Assembly (NCBI RefSeq): GCF_000495815.1
Contig: NZ_AWGE01000008.1
Location: 186,001 to 250,000 of the forward strand
Origin: Asticcacaulis sp. AC466
GTDB lineage: Bacteria; Pseudomonadota; Alphaproteobacteria; Caulobacterales; Caulobacteraceae
DNA length: 64,000 nt
Direction of reading: 5' to 3'
The position numbers and the translations under genes are program-made. A model generated the notes under the pieces. The model ran no database searches, was not told the origin of the DNA, and saw only the letters and a program-made list of their open reading frames with translations. This document shows, piece after piece, positions 24,102 through 34,598 of the stretch (position 1 is its first letter; each line of letters starts with the position of its first letter).

Positions 24102-26303
24102 TCAGAAGCGGTAGCTGAGCGACACCGAGCCGTTGATGCCCGGCTGGGTGTAGGCGTCTATGACGGTCGAGGTGCTGGACAGGCCGCGGGCGTCGCTCCA
24201 CCAGGCGTATTTTTCATCGGTCAAGTTGAAGACACCGGCGCGCAGGGTGGCGCGGTCGGTGACGTTCCAGAAGGCGGTGAGGTCAAGCGTGGTGAAGGCA
24301 TCGGGGATATAGCACGACGGCGTGCAGGTGATGCCGGCGCGGGCAGCGGCCTTTTTCTCGGCGTGGGTCACGGACAGCGCCCCGCCATAGTTTCCGGTGG
24401 CGGCGCGATAGGTGAGTCCGGCCACGACCTTGGCCGGATCGATGCTGGCCAAGGACGTGGCGACACCGAGCGTCGTCTGGGTGCCGGTGGTCAAGGAGCC
24501 TGCGGCGGTGAAGGAGACCGTCTGGCTCAGCCGGACAGCGGCCTTGGCTTCTACGCCCGATATCTCGGCCCGGCTATAGTTGACATATTGGTAGATGGCG
24601 GGATTGGCGGGGGTGAAGGCCCCTCCGATCATGATCTGGTCGATGAAGTTCTTGTACTGGCTGGTGAAGGCCGTGACGCCGGCGTTCCAGGTGCGGCCGC
24701 CGAAGCGCACGCCCCCTTCGAGGGAGCGGCTGGTTTCCGGCTTCAGGTTCGGATTGGGAATCGATTTGTAGTTGGCGATCGGATTGGCGAAGGCGTTGTT
24801 GACCTCATTGGGCGATGGCGCCTTGAACCCTTCGGCATAGTTGAGGAAGACCGACAGGTCAGGCGTGAGGCGCCAAAGCGCGGACAGCTTGGGCGAAACG
24901 TGGTTGCCATCCTGTCCGCTGGCGGCCGAGGTCAGGAGCGCGTCGGGCTTGGGCGTCAGCTTGTAGCTGTCGTAACGCAGGGCGGGGTAAAGCGACAGAC
25001 GGCCGTCAGCCAGGGTGATTTCGTCCTGGATAAACAGGCCGCCACGTTCGTAATCGGTATTGGGGAAGGCGCGGGTCGGGAAGACTTCGCCCGCCGGGGG
25101 CACGGTGCCGTCCCGCAACGATTCCTGCCGGGTCTTGGAATAGTCGCCGCCATAGACAAGGTTATGCGTGACGCTGCCCGTATCGAAGCGGCTGGTCAGT
25201 TCGACAGTGCCGCCAAAGACCTTATTGTCGAAATCGTTGATGCGGATGCGGTCGGCGGCCGTGTTGCGGTCTTCGAAGGCGTTCTGGCTGGATTTGCTCG
25301 TCTGGCCGTAAACGACCACGAAGGCGCTGTCGATAAAGCCCGTCCCCACGTAGCGGTAATCGAAGCTGACGCGGTCGCGATCGGTTGTGTCATGGGCCGT
25401 GAGGGCCAGCACGCTGGTGCTCGCCAGGGGCGGAACGGCGACGGCGCTGAGCGCATTGGTATCGACCACCGCGTCGAGGTGGTCGAGCGTCAGACGAAAA
25501 CGGTGCGCCTCGGACGGCTGGTAGACGATCTTGCCCAGCACGGCATTGGACTCGATGTCCTGCGGGTTTGCTTTTGTGCGGGTAATATTGGGGGCATCGT
25601 TCTTGCCGTGCGTTTCCTGTTCATGACCGTCGCGGCGGGTATAGGCCAGCATCCCTGACCACCCGTTGTCGTTCCGCGCCGCAAAGACAAGGCCCTTGCT
25701 CCAGCTGTCGTCGGCGGAACTGTAGCCCAGCTTGGCCTGGCCGCCGAAATGCTGATCCGGGTTGAGATAGTCGCTGGGGTTTTTCGTGGTGTAGCTGACT
25801 GCGCCAGCGACGCCGTCGGAGCCGTAGAGGGCGGAGGCGGGGCCACGCAGGATTTCGACCGATTTCAGCAGGTCCAGGCCGACATAGTCGCCCCGGCCGA
25901 CCGATTGGCCGCCGAATGCAAACCCATCCGGCACGCGCACGCCGTCGATCTGGATCAGGACGCGGTTGCCTTCCAGACCGCGAATATTGAAGCCCGAATT
26001 GCCGTCACGACCGGTGTTGGAGCCCGCGGCGGTGAAGCGCGATGGGCTTGAGCGAACGGAGACCCCCGGCTCGTAGCGCACCAGATCCTTGATATCGGTG
26101 ACCATGCGGTCTTCCATATCGTGGGCGGTGATGACGCTGACCGTAGCGGGCACGTCGTCGACCTTTTTCTCGCTCCGCGTCGCAATGACGGTGACTTCGG
26201 TCGCGGCGTCTGTAGTGGCTGGCGCGCCAGCCGATTCGGCGAGGGTTGGGCTGGCCTGCGCCAGACAGAGCAGGGAAGCGGACGTAAGCAACGCAATACG
26301 CAT
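24102..26303 (-). CDS. TonB-dependent siderophore/haem-type receptor, Fur-boxed
   Basis: The 733-residue receptor has a signal peptide ending PTLAES, a TonB box region TEVTVIATRSEKK, a plug domain (FNIRGLEGNRVLIQIDGVRVP; LKSVEILRGPASALYGSDG) and a beta-barrel ending SVSLSYRF. It resembles the haem/haemoglobin or ferric-siderophore receptor class, with the long LFNLTDEKYAWWSDARG C-terminal motif. The start at 26303 is directly preceded by GAGGAG; the open frame to 26456 runs through the Fur-like boxes and is rejected. It is the first gene of a three-gene operon with DUF4198 and EF-hand proteins. Confidence 0.9.
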   Translation of the reverse strand: MRIALLTSASLLCLAQASPTLAESAGAPATTDAATEVTVIATRSEKKVDDVPATVSVITAHDMEDRMVTDIKDLVRYEPGVSVRSSPSRFTAAGSNTGRDGNSGFNIRGLEGNRVLIQIDGVRVPDGFAFGGQSVGRGDYVGLDLLKSVEILRGPASALYGSDGVAGAVSYTTKNPSDYLNPDQHFGGQAKLGYSSADDSWSKGLVFAARNDNGWSGMLAYTRRDGHEQETHGKNDAPNITRTKANPQDIESNAVLGKIVYQPSEAHRFRLTLDHLDAVVDTNALSAVAVPPLASTSVLALTAHDTTDRDRVSFDYRYVGTGFIDSAFVVVYGQTSKSSQNAFEDRNTAADRIRINDFDNKVFGGTVELTSRFDTGSVTHNLVYGGDYSKTRQESLRDGTVPPAGEVFPTRAFPNTDYERGGLFIQDEITLADGRLSLYPALRYDSYKLTPKPDALLTSAASGQDGNHVSPKLSALWRLTPDLSVFLNYAEGFKAPSPNEVNNAFANPIANYKSIPNPNLKPETSRSLEGGVRFGGRTWNAGVTAFTSQYKNFIDQIMIGGAFTPANPAIYQYVNYSRAEISGVEAKAAVRLSQTVSFTAAGSLTTGTQTTLGVATSLASIDPAKVVAGLTYRAATGNYGGALSVTHAEKKAAARAGITCTPSCYIPDAFTTLDLTAFWNVTDRATLRAGVFNLTDEKYAWWSDARGLSSTSTVIDAYTQPGINGSVSLSYRF

Positions 26304-26338
26304 GGAGATCTCCTCAGATAGTGATGGGGTTGCAATAA

Positions 26339-26353
26339 TGAGAATAATTCTCA
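26339..26353. promoter_or_regulatory. Fur-like box 1 (TonB receptor promoter)
   Basis: TGAGAATAATTCTCA is palindromic around its central base. It lies 36 bases upstream of the receptor ATG, in the expected promoter position. Confidence 0.75.
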
Positions 26354-26377
26354 GAGTCAATCGCAATGCGGTCATTT

Positions 26378-26394
26378 TTGAGAATAATTCGCAA
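26378..26394. promoter_or_regulatory. Fur-like box 2
   Basis: TTGAGAATAATTCGCAA shares the GAGAATAATTC core with box 1, about 40 bases away. It lies in the divergent region between the receptor and the second DUF4198 gene. Confidence 0.7.
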
Positions 26395-26456
26395 TTTGTA
26401 ATGTTGGCGGCCGCAACACGTAAAAAGGTCGGCATAGGGCAGGATAGGGTTTGCAA

Positions 26457-26472
26457 TTGCGAATAGTTTGCA
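26457..26472. promoter_or_regulatory. Fur-like box 3 (plus-strand DUF4198 gene)
   Basis: TTGCGAATAGTTTGCA is a looser version of the same pattern, 36 bases before the ATG at 26509. Confidence 0.6.
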
Positions 26473-26508
26473 TTAACTCTCGCGCGACTGTTTCAGGGAA
26501 TCCGCCGC

Positions 26509-27366
26509 ATGTTCAAACCGCTGCTCACTGGTCTTGCTGTCGTCTTCGCGTTCACCGCCGCCTCGGCGCAGGCGCGCACCAGCTATATCCTGCCGTACAA
26601 TTTCGCGCCGACCGACGCCTATGTCACCGCCCAGGCAGCGACTTCGGAAAACGTGTTTACACCCGAAGGCGCGCTTAAGCTTGATGCCTTCCAGGTGATC
26701 GACAGTGCCGGCGTCGTCACCACCGCCAAGGGCGTTGCGTTTAAGGAAGTGACCCTGTTCGAATCGGCCCTGCCGCATGAAGGGACGTTTCGACTGACGA
26801 CCGGCAACCGCGAAATGCGCACCATGCAAATGATGCAGATCGATGGAAAGTGGCGTCCGGTGCGGGGCCCGGGCGGCCCAGCGCGCCCAGGTGGCGAGGG
26901 CAAACCGGCGGAGGGTGCGCCCCAAACTCCGGTTCAACCCGCCGCTCAAGCTCAGGCCATTCCGGCCGACGCCAAGACGGTTACGGTCAAGAGCATGATG
27001 CGCGCCGACAGCTATATCTCATACAAGAAGCCGTCCGACACCCTGCCGCCCGCCGAGGGCAAGGGGCTTGAAATCGTACCGGTGACGCACCCCAACCGCC
27101 TGTTCAGCGGCAACGCCTTCGACTTCATTGTCACCTTTGACGGCCAACCTTTGTCCGGTGTGACCTACAAGGTGTCGCGCGGCGGCGACCAATATGCCGA
27201 TTCCAGCTATGCCTTAAGCGCCGACAGTGCGGCGGGCGGGAAGGGCGAGGTCGTGTTTCAAACGCCGGGCATCTATGTCATCGAGATCAGCCGCAAATGG
27301 CTGGATGGCGACCTGACCGATCCGCGCAGCTGGAGCTACAGCCTGACCGTTGAGGTTGCGCCCTGA
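26509..27366 (+). CDS. DUF4198 domain periplasmic protein (copy 2)
   Basis: The 285-residue protein has a signal peptide (cleavage near SAQA-RTSYILP). It shares with copy 1 the motifs KSMMRADSYISYKKP (compare VTRADVYVTRGKP), GKGLEIVPVTHPNRLFSGN and the C-terminal beta-sandwich GVTYKVSRGGDQY. A Pro/Gly/Ala-rich insertion lies at about residues 120-155, absent from copy 1. It is transcribed divergently from the TonB receptor under its own Fur-like box. The function is not known beyond association with metal uptake. Confidence 0.82.
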   Translation: MFKPLLTGLAVVFAFTAASAQARTSYILPYNFAPTDAYVTAQAATSENVFTPEGALKLDAFQVIDSAGVVTTAKGVAFKEVTLFESALPHEGTFRLTTGNREMRTMQMMQIDGKWRPVRGPGGPARPGGEGKPAEGAPQTPVQPAAQAQAIPADAKTVTVKSMMRADSYISYKKPSDTLPPAEGKGLEIVPVTHPNRLFSGNAFDFIVTFDGQPLSGVTYKVSRGGDQYADSSYALSADSAAGGKGEVVFQTPGIYVIEISRKWLDGDLTDPRSWSYSLTVEVAP

Positions 27367-27457
27367 GGACGGATAGGCCCAGCGGCTTGATTTGATGGCA
27401 TCAGGTGCTTGTGAATGATGTGGCGTCCGCGTAATCTGACCGAAAGGGACGGTAAAC

Positions 27458-28567
<1,110 letters not shown>

Positions 28568-28577
28568 CGATGCGCGC

Positions 28578-29927
28578 CTAAATCGGCTCGGACAGGATTT
28601 CGCCATGGCTGGCGATGACGTGCGCATAATATAGGGCGCTGTCCTTGGGCGTGCGTTCCAGCGTGTCGAAATTGACATGCACAATGCCGAACCGCTTGCC
28701 GTAGCCCAGCGACCATTCGAGATTATCCATGAAGGACCAGACCATATAGCCCTTGATGTTTACGCCCTGCCGGATGGCGTCGTGCACGGCCGTCAAATGC
28801 TTTTGCAGGTAGTCGGTGCGCAACGGGTCACGGACGCGGCCATCGCGGGCGGCGGGCGGATCGTAAAAGGCGGCACCGTTTTCAGTGATATAAATCGGGG
28901 TATCGCCATAGCGTTGGCGCACCCACAACAGCGTGTCGGTCAAGCCTTGCGCAAACACTTCCCAGTTCATCTCGGTGTAGGTCGATTGGGACTGACGCAC
29001 GACGGCGGCTTGAAGGAAGGTGTCGTCGGCATGGCGGACGACGGCGCGCGTGTAATAGTTGATGCCGATGAAATCGACGGGCTGGCGGATCAGGTCGAAA
29101 TCGGCCGGATCGTGGGCTGGCCAGGCGCCGTTGAACACCTCGCGCAATTCGATCGGATAGCTGCCCAGCAAGGCGGGGTCGAGATATTGTTCGTTCATAT
29201 AGGCGGCGGCGCGGCGGGCGGCGGCGACATCGGCATTGGAGGCACTGGCTGGATATTTCGGTTCTATATTGACGACCAGGCCGATCTCGTGACGGCCCAC
29301 TTCGCGATAGGCCTTCACCGCGGCGCCATGGGCGCGCATGAGGTTGTGAGAGGCAAGGGGGGCTTCGTAGCGGTTGCGGTGGCCGGGTGCGATCGTCCCG
29401 TTGAGATAGCCGCCATCGCTCACCACCCATGGCTCGTTGATCGTGGCCCATTTTTTTACCCGGTCGTCGAAGGCCTGGAACACGACGCGGGCATAGTCGG
29501 CGAACCAGTCGGCGCTATCGCGATTGAGCCAGCCACCGCGATCGTCCAAGGCCGCCGGCAGGTCCCAGTGGAACAGGGTGGCGATCGGCTCTATGTCGTT
29601 GGCCAGCAATTCATCGATCAGGTCCGAATAGAAGGCAAGGCCGGCCGGGTTCACCTCGCCCGTGCCATGGGGCAGGATGCGCGCCCAGGACAGGCTGAAG
29701 CGATAGGCCTGTATGCCGAGCTGCTTCATGAGGGCGATGTCGTCGCGGAAGCGATGATAGTGGTCGCAGGCCATGTCGCCGGTGTCGTTATTGACCATCA
29801 TGCCGGGGGTATGGGCATAGCGGTCCCAGATGCTGGGGCCCTTGCCATCGGCATCGGGCGCGCCTTCGATCTGATAGGCGGCGGTGGCGCATCCCCACAG
29901 GAATCCGTCTGGAAAACGCAGCGACAT
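28578..29927 (-). CDS. GH1 beta-glucosidase
   Basis: The 449-residue cytoplasmic enzyme (no signal) starts with FLWGCATAAYQIEGA. It has the acid/base motif TINEPW and the nucleophile motif YITENGAAF, both with intact Glu, and the sugar-contact motif VWSFMDNLEWSLGYGKRFG. GH1 enzymes release glucose from beta-gluco-oligosaccharides. It converges closely on the ABC ATPase gene and diverges from the GH144 operon, sharing the intergenic region that contains a LacI-type operator. Breakdown of oligosaccharides brought in by the ABC importer is the likely role. Confidence 0.93.
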   Translation of the reverse strand: MSLRFPDGFLWGCATAAYQIEGAPDADGKGPSIWDRYAHTPGMMVNNDTGDMACDHYHRFRDDIALMKQLGIQAYRFSLSWARILPHGTGEVNPAGLAFYSDLIDELLANDIEPIATLFHWDLPAALDDRGGWLNRDSADWFADYARVVFQAFDDRVKKWATINEPWVVSDGGYLNGTIAPGHRNRYEAPLASHNLMRAHGAAVKAYREVGRHEIGLVVNIEPKYPASASNADVAAARRAAAYMNEQYLDPALLGSYPIELREVFNGAWPAHDPADFDLIRQPVDFIGINYYTRAVVRHADDTFLQAAVVRQSQSTYTEMNWEVFAQGLTDTLLWVRQRYGDTPIYITENGAAFYDPPAARDGRVRDPLRTDYLQKHLTAVHDAIRQGVNIKGYMVWSFMDNLEWSLGYGKRFGIVHVNFDTLERTPKDSALYYAHVIASHGEILSEPI

Positions 29928-30011
29928 AACCCCCTGTTTCCTTTTTTTAGCAGGCCTCTAACCGGCTCTAATTCGGGCACTTTTGTCCGTGTGTACCGAC
30001 ATATATCGGCG

Positions 30012-30038
30012 TTGACAAGAAAATTGTAAGCGTTTACA
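30012..30038 (+). promoter_or_regulatory. Promoter with LacI-type operator, GH144 operon
   Basis: A -35 like TTGACA (30012-30017) is followed by the operator TGTAAGCGTTTACA (30025-30038), which lies in the spacer and reaches the -10 zone. The layout matches 38633-38659 upstream of lacI almost base for base. Its position between GH1 and GH144 could allow control of both. Confidence 0.75.
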
Positions 30039-30121
30039 GCCTTGACCCAAGTTCGCATATAAGGCCGAGTAAGGGCCGCTTTCAGGTCCATTGGGCACCG
30101 TTTGCAGTACAGGGAAAAGGT

Positions 30122-31585
30122 ATGATTAGTCGTCGCAATCTGTTGTTTGCCACGGGGGCTGTCGTTGTTTTGGCGGCCTGTGCCAAAAAGCCGGAGGCGC
30201 AGACGACGGACTTCGATCCGCAACTGGCCGATCTGCATCGGCGCACATTCGATTATTTCTGGGAAACGACAGACGCCCGCACGGGGTTGGCACCTGACAA
30301 CTGGCCCAATCCGGATTTCTGCTCGATTGCCGCAACCGGCTTTGCGCTTACCGCCTATTGCATCGGCACGAAGAACGGCTACGTCAGTCGCTTCGATGCC
30401 GCCGAACGCACGCGCATCACCTTGCGCACCTTTTGGAACGGGCCGCAGGGGCCGGACACCAGCGGCACCATGGGCCATAAGGGCTTCTTCTACCACTTCC
30501 TGCATATGGACAGCGGCCTGCGCTATCGCAATGTCGAACTATCCAGTATCGATACGGCGCTTTTGCTGGGTGGGGTGCTGACGGCAGCAGGGTTTTTCGA
30601 TGGTGGCAATGCCATCGAAAGCGAAATCCGCGACCTGGCGCGCAAGATTTATGAGCGGGTCGACTGGACCTTCATGGCACGCGAGTCGGGTCTGGTCAGC
30701 ATGGGCTGGCATCCGGAAAGCGGCATGCGCGACCACGATGCGCAGGGCCTGATCAACCGGAACTGGGATCGCTACAACGAAGGCATGATCGTCTATCATC
30801 TCGGCATGGCCTCGCCGACCCATCCCTTGCCCGCCAAGGCCTGGCAATCCTGGATGGCGTCGCTCAATACGTGGGGCGACAATTATGGCGAACCGCATCT
30901 GGGTTTTGCGCCTATGTTCGGGCATCAGTATTCGCAAGGCTGGTATGACTATCGCGGCATTGCCGACGCCTATATGCGTGACAAGGGCATCGACTATTTC
31001 ATCAATTCGAAGCGCGCCACCGAGGCGCAGCGCAATTACGCCATCAAGAATCCGGGCGGGTTCAAGGATTACGGCGCCGATATCTGGGGTCTGACCGCCT
31101 GCCGGGGGCCGGCCTATGTCAAGGGCATGGTCAATGGCCGTGAGGTCCAGTTCCAGGAATATAGCGCGCGCGGACCGCAGACGGGCGACAAGGAGGGGCT
31201 GGACGACGGCACGATCGCGCCTACGGCCGCGGCGGGTTCGGTCATGTTCGCGCCCGACATCTGCGTGCCGGCCATCAAGGCGATGATCGACCGGTACGGC
31301 AGCGACCTGTATGGCAAGTACGGCTTCTTGGACGCCTTCAACCCCAGCTTCCCGGCGGATCTGCCGTCGAAGACGGGGATCCATACGGCCAAGGCGGGCT
31401 GGGTGTCGAACGATTATCTTGGCATCGATCAGGGCGCAATCCTGATTGGTCTGGAAAACTACCGCTCGGGCTTCGTTTGGGATATATTCAACCGTAGCGC
31501 CACGACCGGTCCATTGGTCCGTAAGGCGTTCCTGGCGGCGGGGTTCGAGCCGGTCGCCGCTTCCGGCCATTGGTTGAAGACCTAG
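30122..31585 (+). CDS. GH144-type (glycoamylase-like) lipoprotein, probable endo-beta-1,2-glucanase
   Basis: The 487-residue protein has a Tat-like SRRNLLF followed by lipobox LAAC, so it is likely lipid-anchored in the periplasm or outer membrane. The rest matches the glycoamylase-like (PF10091) family: RRTFDYFWETTD, GFFYHFLHMDSGLR, DTALLLGGVLTA, MVYHLGM, PMFGHQYSQGWYDYRG, GLTACRGP. GH144 was founded on a bacterial endo-beta-1,2-glucanase, and the same domain occurs in cyclic beta-1,2-glucan synthases. A beta-1,2-glucan substrate is therefore favoured but not proven. It is the first gene of an operon leading into the ABC importer. Confidence 0.8.
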   Translation: MISRRNLLFATGAVVVLAACAKKPEAQTTDFDPQLADLHRRTFDYFWETTDARTGLAPDNWPNPDFCSIAATGFALTAYCIGTKNGYVSRFDAAERTRITLRTFWNGPQGPDTSGTMGHKGFFYHFLHMDSGLRYRNVELSSIDTALLLGGVLTAAGFFDGGNAIESEIRDLARKIYERVDWTFMARESGLVSMGWHPESGMRDHDAQGLINRNWDRYNEGMIVYHLGMASPTHPLPAKAWQSWMASLNTWGDNYGEPHLGFAPMFGHQYSQGWYDYRGIADAYMRDKGIDYFINSKRATEAQRNYAIKNPGGFKDYGADIWGLTACRGPAYVKGMVNGREVQFQEYSARGPQTGDKEGLDDGTIAPTAAAGSVMFAPDICVPAIKAMIDRYGSDLYGKYGFLDAFNPSFPADLPSKTGIHTAKAGWVSNDYLGIDQGAILIGLENYRSGFVWDIFNRSATTGPLVRKAFLAAGFEPVAASGHWLKT

Positions 31586-32857
31586 ATGCATACCGACCGG
31601 CGCAGGTTTGGACTGGCTCTGGCGTCGCTTGCGGCCGCCATGCCGGTGGCCTGTGCGCGGCCGGAGCGCCCTTTGCGTATCTGGGCGATGGGCCTGGAAG
31701 GTGAGGCGCTCGATCGTTTCGGCCGGGATTTCGAAGCCTTGCATCCTGACATGCCCGTGCGCATCCAGGCCTTGCCGTGGGGGGCGGGGCACGAAAAGTT
31801 GCTGACCGCATTCGCCGCCGACAATCTGCCTGATGTGGTGGCGCTGGGGAACACCTGGATCGCCGAGTTTGCCGCCCTGGGGGCGCTGCAACCGCTTAAC
31901 GCGCGGCTGGCGCAGAGCACCATCACCCTCGACCGCTATTTCGATGGCCCGCGTAAGGCGGTGACGGTCGGCGACGACATATTGGGCATTCCGTGGTACG
32001 TCGATACGCGTCTGCTGTTTTACCGCAAGGACCTGCTGGCGAAGGCTGGGTTTAGCAGCGTGGCCAAGACCTGGGACGGCTGGGATCAACAACTGGCGGC
32101 GCTGTCGGGGGCGCGGCGCGGTGGCAAATATGGCCTGCTTATGCCGTTTGCCGAATACGAGCCCCTGGTCGCCTTTTGCCTTCAGGCCGATGAACCGATC
32201 CTGATGGACAGTGCGACGCGGGGCGGTTTCCGCCAGAAAAGTATTCGCGACAGCTTCGCCTATGCTGTGTCCCTCTATACGCGCGGCTTCGCCAACCGGC
32301 TGACCCATTCGGAAGTCACCGACGTCTATTCGTCTTTTGCTCGCGGCGACTTTGCTTTCATCATCACCGGTCCGTGGAATCTGGCGGAATTCGCCCGCCG
32401 CCTGCCGGCTGACATGCAAGGAAAATGGGCAACCGCGCCCCTGCCGGGACCCAATGGGCCAGGCGTGTCTTCCGCCGGCGGCGTGTCGATGTGTATTCCG
32501 AAGTTGTCGCGCAAGCCGGATCAGGCCTTCGCCTTCATTCAGTACATGTGCGCACCGGAGCAGGCAGCGGCCTTTTACGAACAGACAGGCGATCTGCCCG
32601 CTGATCGCGGGGCGTGGCAACTGACCAACCTGATGCACGATGCGCGATCGCTGACCTTCTTCGATCAGTTGAACCGGACGCGTCCGCCGCCCCAGGTGCC
32701 AGAATGGGAGCGGATTGCTAATGAGATGGGGGCGGCGCTGGAACGCGTCGTGCGCGGGCTTACCACTCTGGACGCGGCCCTTAAATCGCTCGATGAATTC
32801 GCCTGGCGTGCTCTGGCCAAGCGTCGGTCGCTTCTCGAAGCGCGGGGGGTAGCATGA
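31586..32857 (+). CDS. Sugar ABC transporter substrate-binding protein
   Basis: The 423-residue extracellular solute-binding protein (family 1 type) has DRRRFGLALASLAAAMPVAC, a Tat-type signal with a lipobox-like end. Typical features are LRIWAMG, FEALHPDMPVRIQALPWG, DVVALGNTWIAEFAALGAL and GIPWYVDTRLLFYRKDLL. It should capture an oligosaccharide in the periplasm for the permeases encoded next. The ATG directly follows the TAG of the glucanase gene, and its stop overlaps the next start by four bases. Confidence 0.9.
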   Translation: MHTDRRRFGLALASLAAAMPVACARPERPLRIWAMGLEGEALDRFGRDFEALHPDMPVRIQALPWGAGHEKLLTAFAADNLPDVVALGNTWIAEFAALGALQPLNARLAQSTITLDRYFDGPRKAVTVGDDILGIPWYVDTRLLFYRKDLLAKAGFSSVAKTWDGWDQQLAALSGARRGGKYGLLMPFAEYEPLVAFCLQADEPILMDSATRGGFRQKSIRDSFAYAVSLYTRGFANRLTHSEVTDVYSSFARGDFAFIITGPWNLAEFARRLPADMQGKWATAPLPGPNGPGVSSAGGVSMCIPKLSRKPDQAFAFIQYMCAPEQAAAFYEQTGDLPADRGAWQLTNLMHDARSLTFFDQLNRTRPPPQVPEWERIANEMGAALERVVRGLTTLDAALKSLDEFAWRALAKRRSLLEARGVA

Positions 32858-33747
32858 CCGCGATCCGTTCTGTCCTGCGTGATCTGGCGCCCGGTCACGT
32901 CTTTGTATTGCCGGCCATGCTGGTCCTGGCGGTCTTTTTCCTGGTGCCGGTTTTCGGCGCCCTGGCCATGTCGTTCACCGATTTCGACATCTATGCCATG
33001 GCCGACCTGAAAAATCTGCGCTTTATCGGACTGGACAACTATATCAACCTGCTGCACACGCCCCTGTTCTGGAAGGCGTTCGGCAATACCTGCTATTTCG
33101 CCCTGGTCGGCGCGCCCCTGTCGATCATGGTCTCGCTCGGCATGGCCATGGCGCTCAATGTGCCGGGCATCGGGCTCAAGCCGCTGTTCCGCACGGCCCT
33201 GTTCGCGCCCTATGTCGCCACGCTGGTCGCCGCGGCCGTCATTTGGCGCTACATGCTGGATTCGCAATATGGCTGGCTCAACCAGTTCCTCATCGTTATC
33301 GGCATTCGCCCCATCGACTGGCTGGGCAACCCGCATTTCTCCATGCCGGCGATCATCCTGTTTTCGGTGTGGAAGAATTTCGGCTACAACATGCTGATCC
33401 TTCTGGCCGCGTTGCAACGCATTCCCGACGACCTGTACGAAGCCGCCCGCGTCGATGGCGCCGGGCCGTGGGAGCGCTTCATCCACGTCACCTTGCCGGG
33501 CGTCGCCCCCAGCCTGTGGATGGTGGCCTTGCTGACCGTCGCCGGTTATTTTCAGCTGTTCGCCGAGCCCTATGTCATGACCCAGGGCGGCCCGGCGCAA
33601 TCGACCGTTTCGCTGCTGTATTTCATGTATCAGGACGGGTTCAAGTGGTGGAACCTGGGGCACGCTTCGGCCACGGCCTTCATCCTGTTCGCGGTGTTGA
33701 TGGGGCTTAGCTTCCTGCGGCCGAAGGGCGAGGAGGTGTTCGCATGA
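32854..33747 (+). CDS. Sugar ABC transporter permease (MalF/UgpA type)
   Basis: The 297-residue inner-membrane protein has six membrane segments and the EAA-loop motif YEAARVDGAGPWERFIHVTLP, which docks to the ATPase. It overlaps the binding-protein stop by four bases and the second permease by four bases. It forms a heterodimer with the product of 33744 to import the bound oligosaccharide. Confidence 0.93.
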   Translation: MTAIRSVLRDLAPGHVFVLPAMLVLAVFFLVPVFGALAMSFTDFDIYAMADLKNLRFIGLDNYINLLHTPLFWKAFGNTCYFALVGAPLSIMVSLGMAMALNVPGIGLKPLFRTALFAPYVATLVAAAVIWRYMLDSQYGWLNQFLIVIGIRPIDWLGNPHFSMPAIILFSVWKNFGYNMLILLAALQRIPDDLYEAARVDGAGPWERFIHVTLPGVAPSLWMVALLTVAGYFQLFAEPYVMTQGGPAQSTVSLLYFMYQDGFKWWNLGHASATAFILFAVLMGLSFLRPKGEEVFA

Positions 33748-34574
33748 CCATGCCCCGCCTGACCGTGGAAAAAGTCCTTGTGACCACGCTTCTGGTCATT
33801 GCGTCGCTGGCCGCGAGCTTCCCGCTTTTATGGATGGTCTCCATGTCCTTCATGCCGGAAGCCGAAGCCAATGCCTTTCCGGCGCGTCTGTTCCCGCATG
33901 AGCCGACTCTGGCCAATTACGCGGAGCTGTTCGCCCATCAGCGCATGGGCCGTTTCCTGATCAATTCGCTGCTGGTATCGTCCCTGGCCACGTGTCTGTC
34001 GCTGATCTTCAACGTCACCGCCGGTTACGCCTTCGCCAAGCTGGCGTTCCGCGGGCGGCAAAAGCTGTTCCAGTTCCTGCTGGCCCTTGTCGTCATTCCC
34101 GGACAACTGATTATGCTGCCGCTGTTTTTCCAGTTGAAGATGCTGGGCCTGCTCAATTCCTATGGCGGGGTTGTTGTGCCCTTCATGGCGTCGCTGTTCG
34201 GTATTTTCCTGGTGCGGCAGTACGCGCTCAGCCTGCCCGATGAAATGCTTCAGGCGGCCCGCGTCGATGGCGCATCGGAATGGCAGATTTTCCGCCGTAT
34301 CGTCCTGCCCAACCTGTCGCCGATCATCGTGACCCTCGGCGTCTTTACCTTCCTCATGGCCTGGAACGACTTTCTCTGGCCGCTCATCGTCCTGTCGGAC
34401 GACCATAACTACACCCTGCCGCTGGCGATCGCCTCGCTGTCGCAGGAACATATTCAGGATTCCGGTATGGTGATGGCCTGCGCCACGGTCACCATCGCGC
34501 CGGTCATCCTGCTTTTTCTCGCCCTGCAACGCCACTATGTCCGCGGTCTGCTCGCGGGCAGCGTGAAGGGCTAA
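33744..34574 (+). CDS. Sugar ABC transporter permease (MalG/UgpE type)
   Basis: The 276-residue inner-membrane protein has six membrane segments and the EAA loop LQAARVDGASEWQIFRRIVLP. The MAWNDFLWPLIVL motif after it is typical of MalG-type subunits. It is coupled to the first permease by a four-base overlap. The GH3 gene starts 25 bases after its stop, so transport and hydrolysis are co-transcribed. Confidence 0.93.
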   Translation: MTMPRLTVEKVLVTTLLVIASLAASFPLLWMVSMSFMPEAEANAFPARLFPHEPTLANYAELFAHQRMGRFLINSLLVSSLATCLSLIFNVTAGYAFAKLAFRGRQKLFQFLLALVVIPGQLIMLPLFFQLKMLGLLNSYGGVVVPFMASLFGIFLVRQYALSLPDEMLQAARVDGASEWQIFRRIVLPNLSPIIVTLGVFTFLMAWNDFLWPLIVLSDDHNYTLPLAIASLSQEHIQDSGMVMACATVTIAPVILLFLALQRHYVRGLLAGSVKG

Positions 34575-34598
34575 CTATATTCACAGGAGTAACGCTCA

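Noticed and set aside
30539-32638. Minus-strand open frame of 699 codons
   Set aside because: It lies antisense to the GH144-type and binding-protein genes, is rich in Arg/Gln/His and has no domain.
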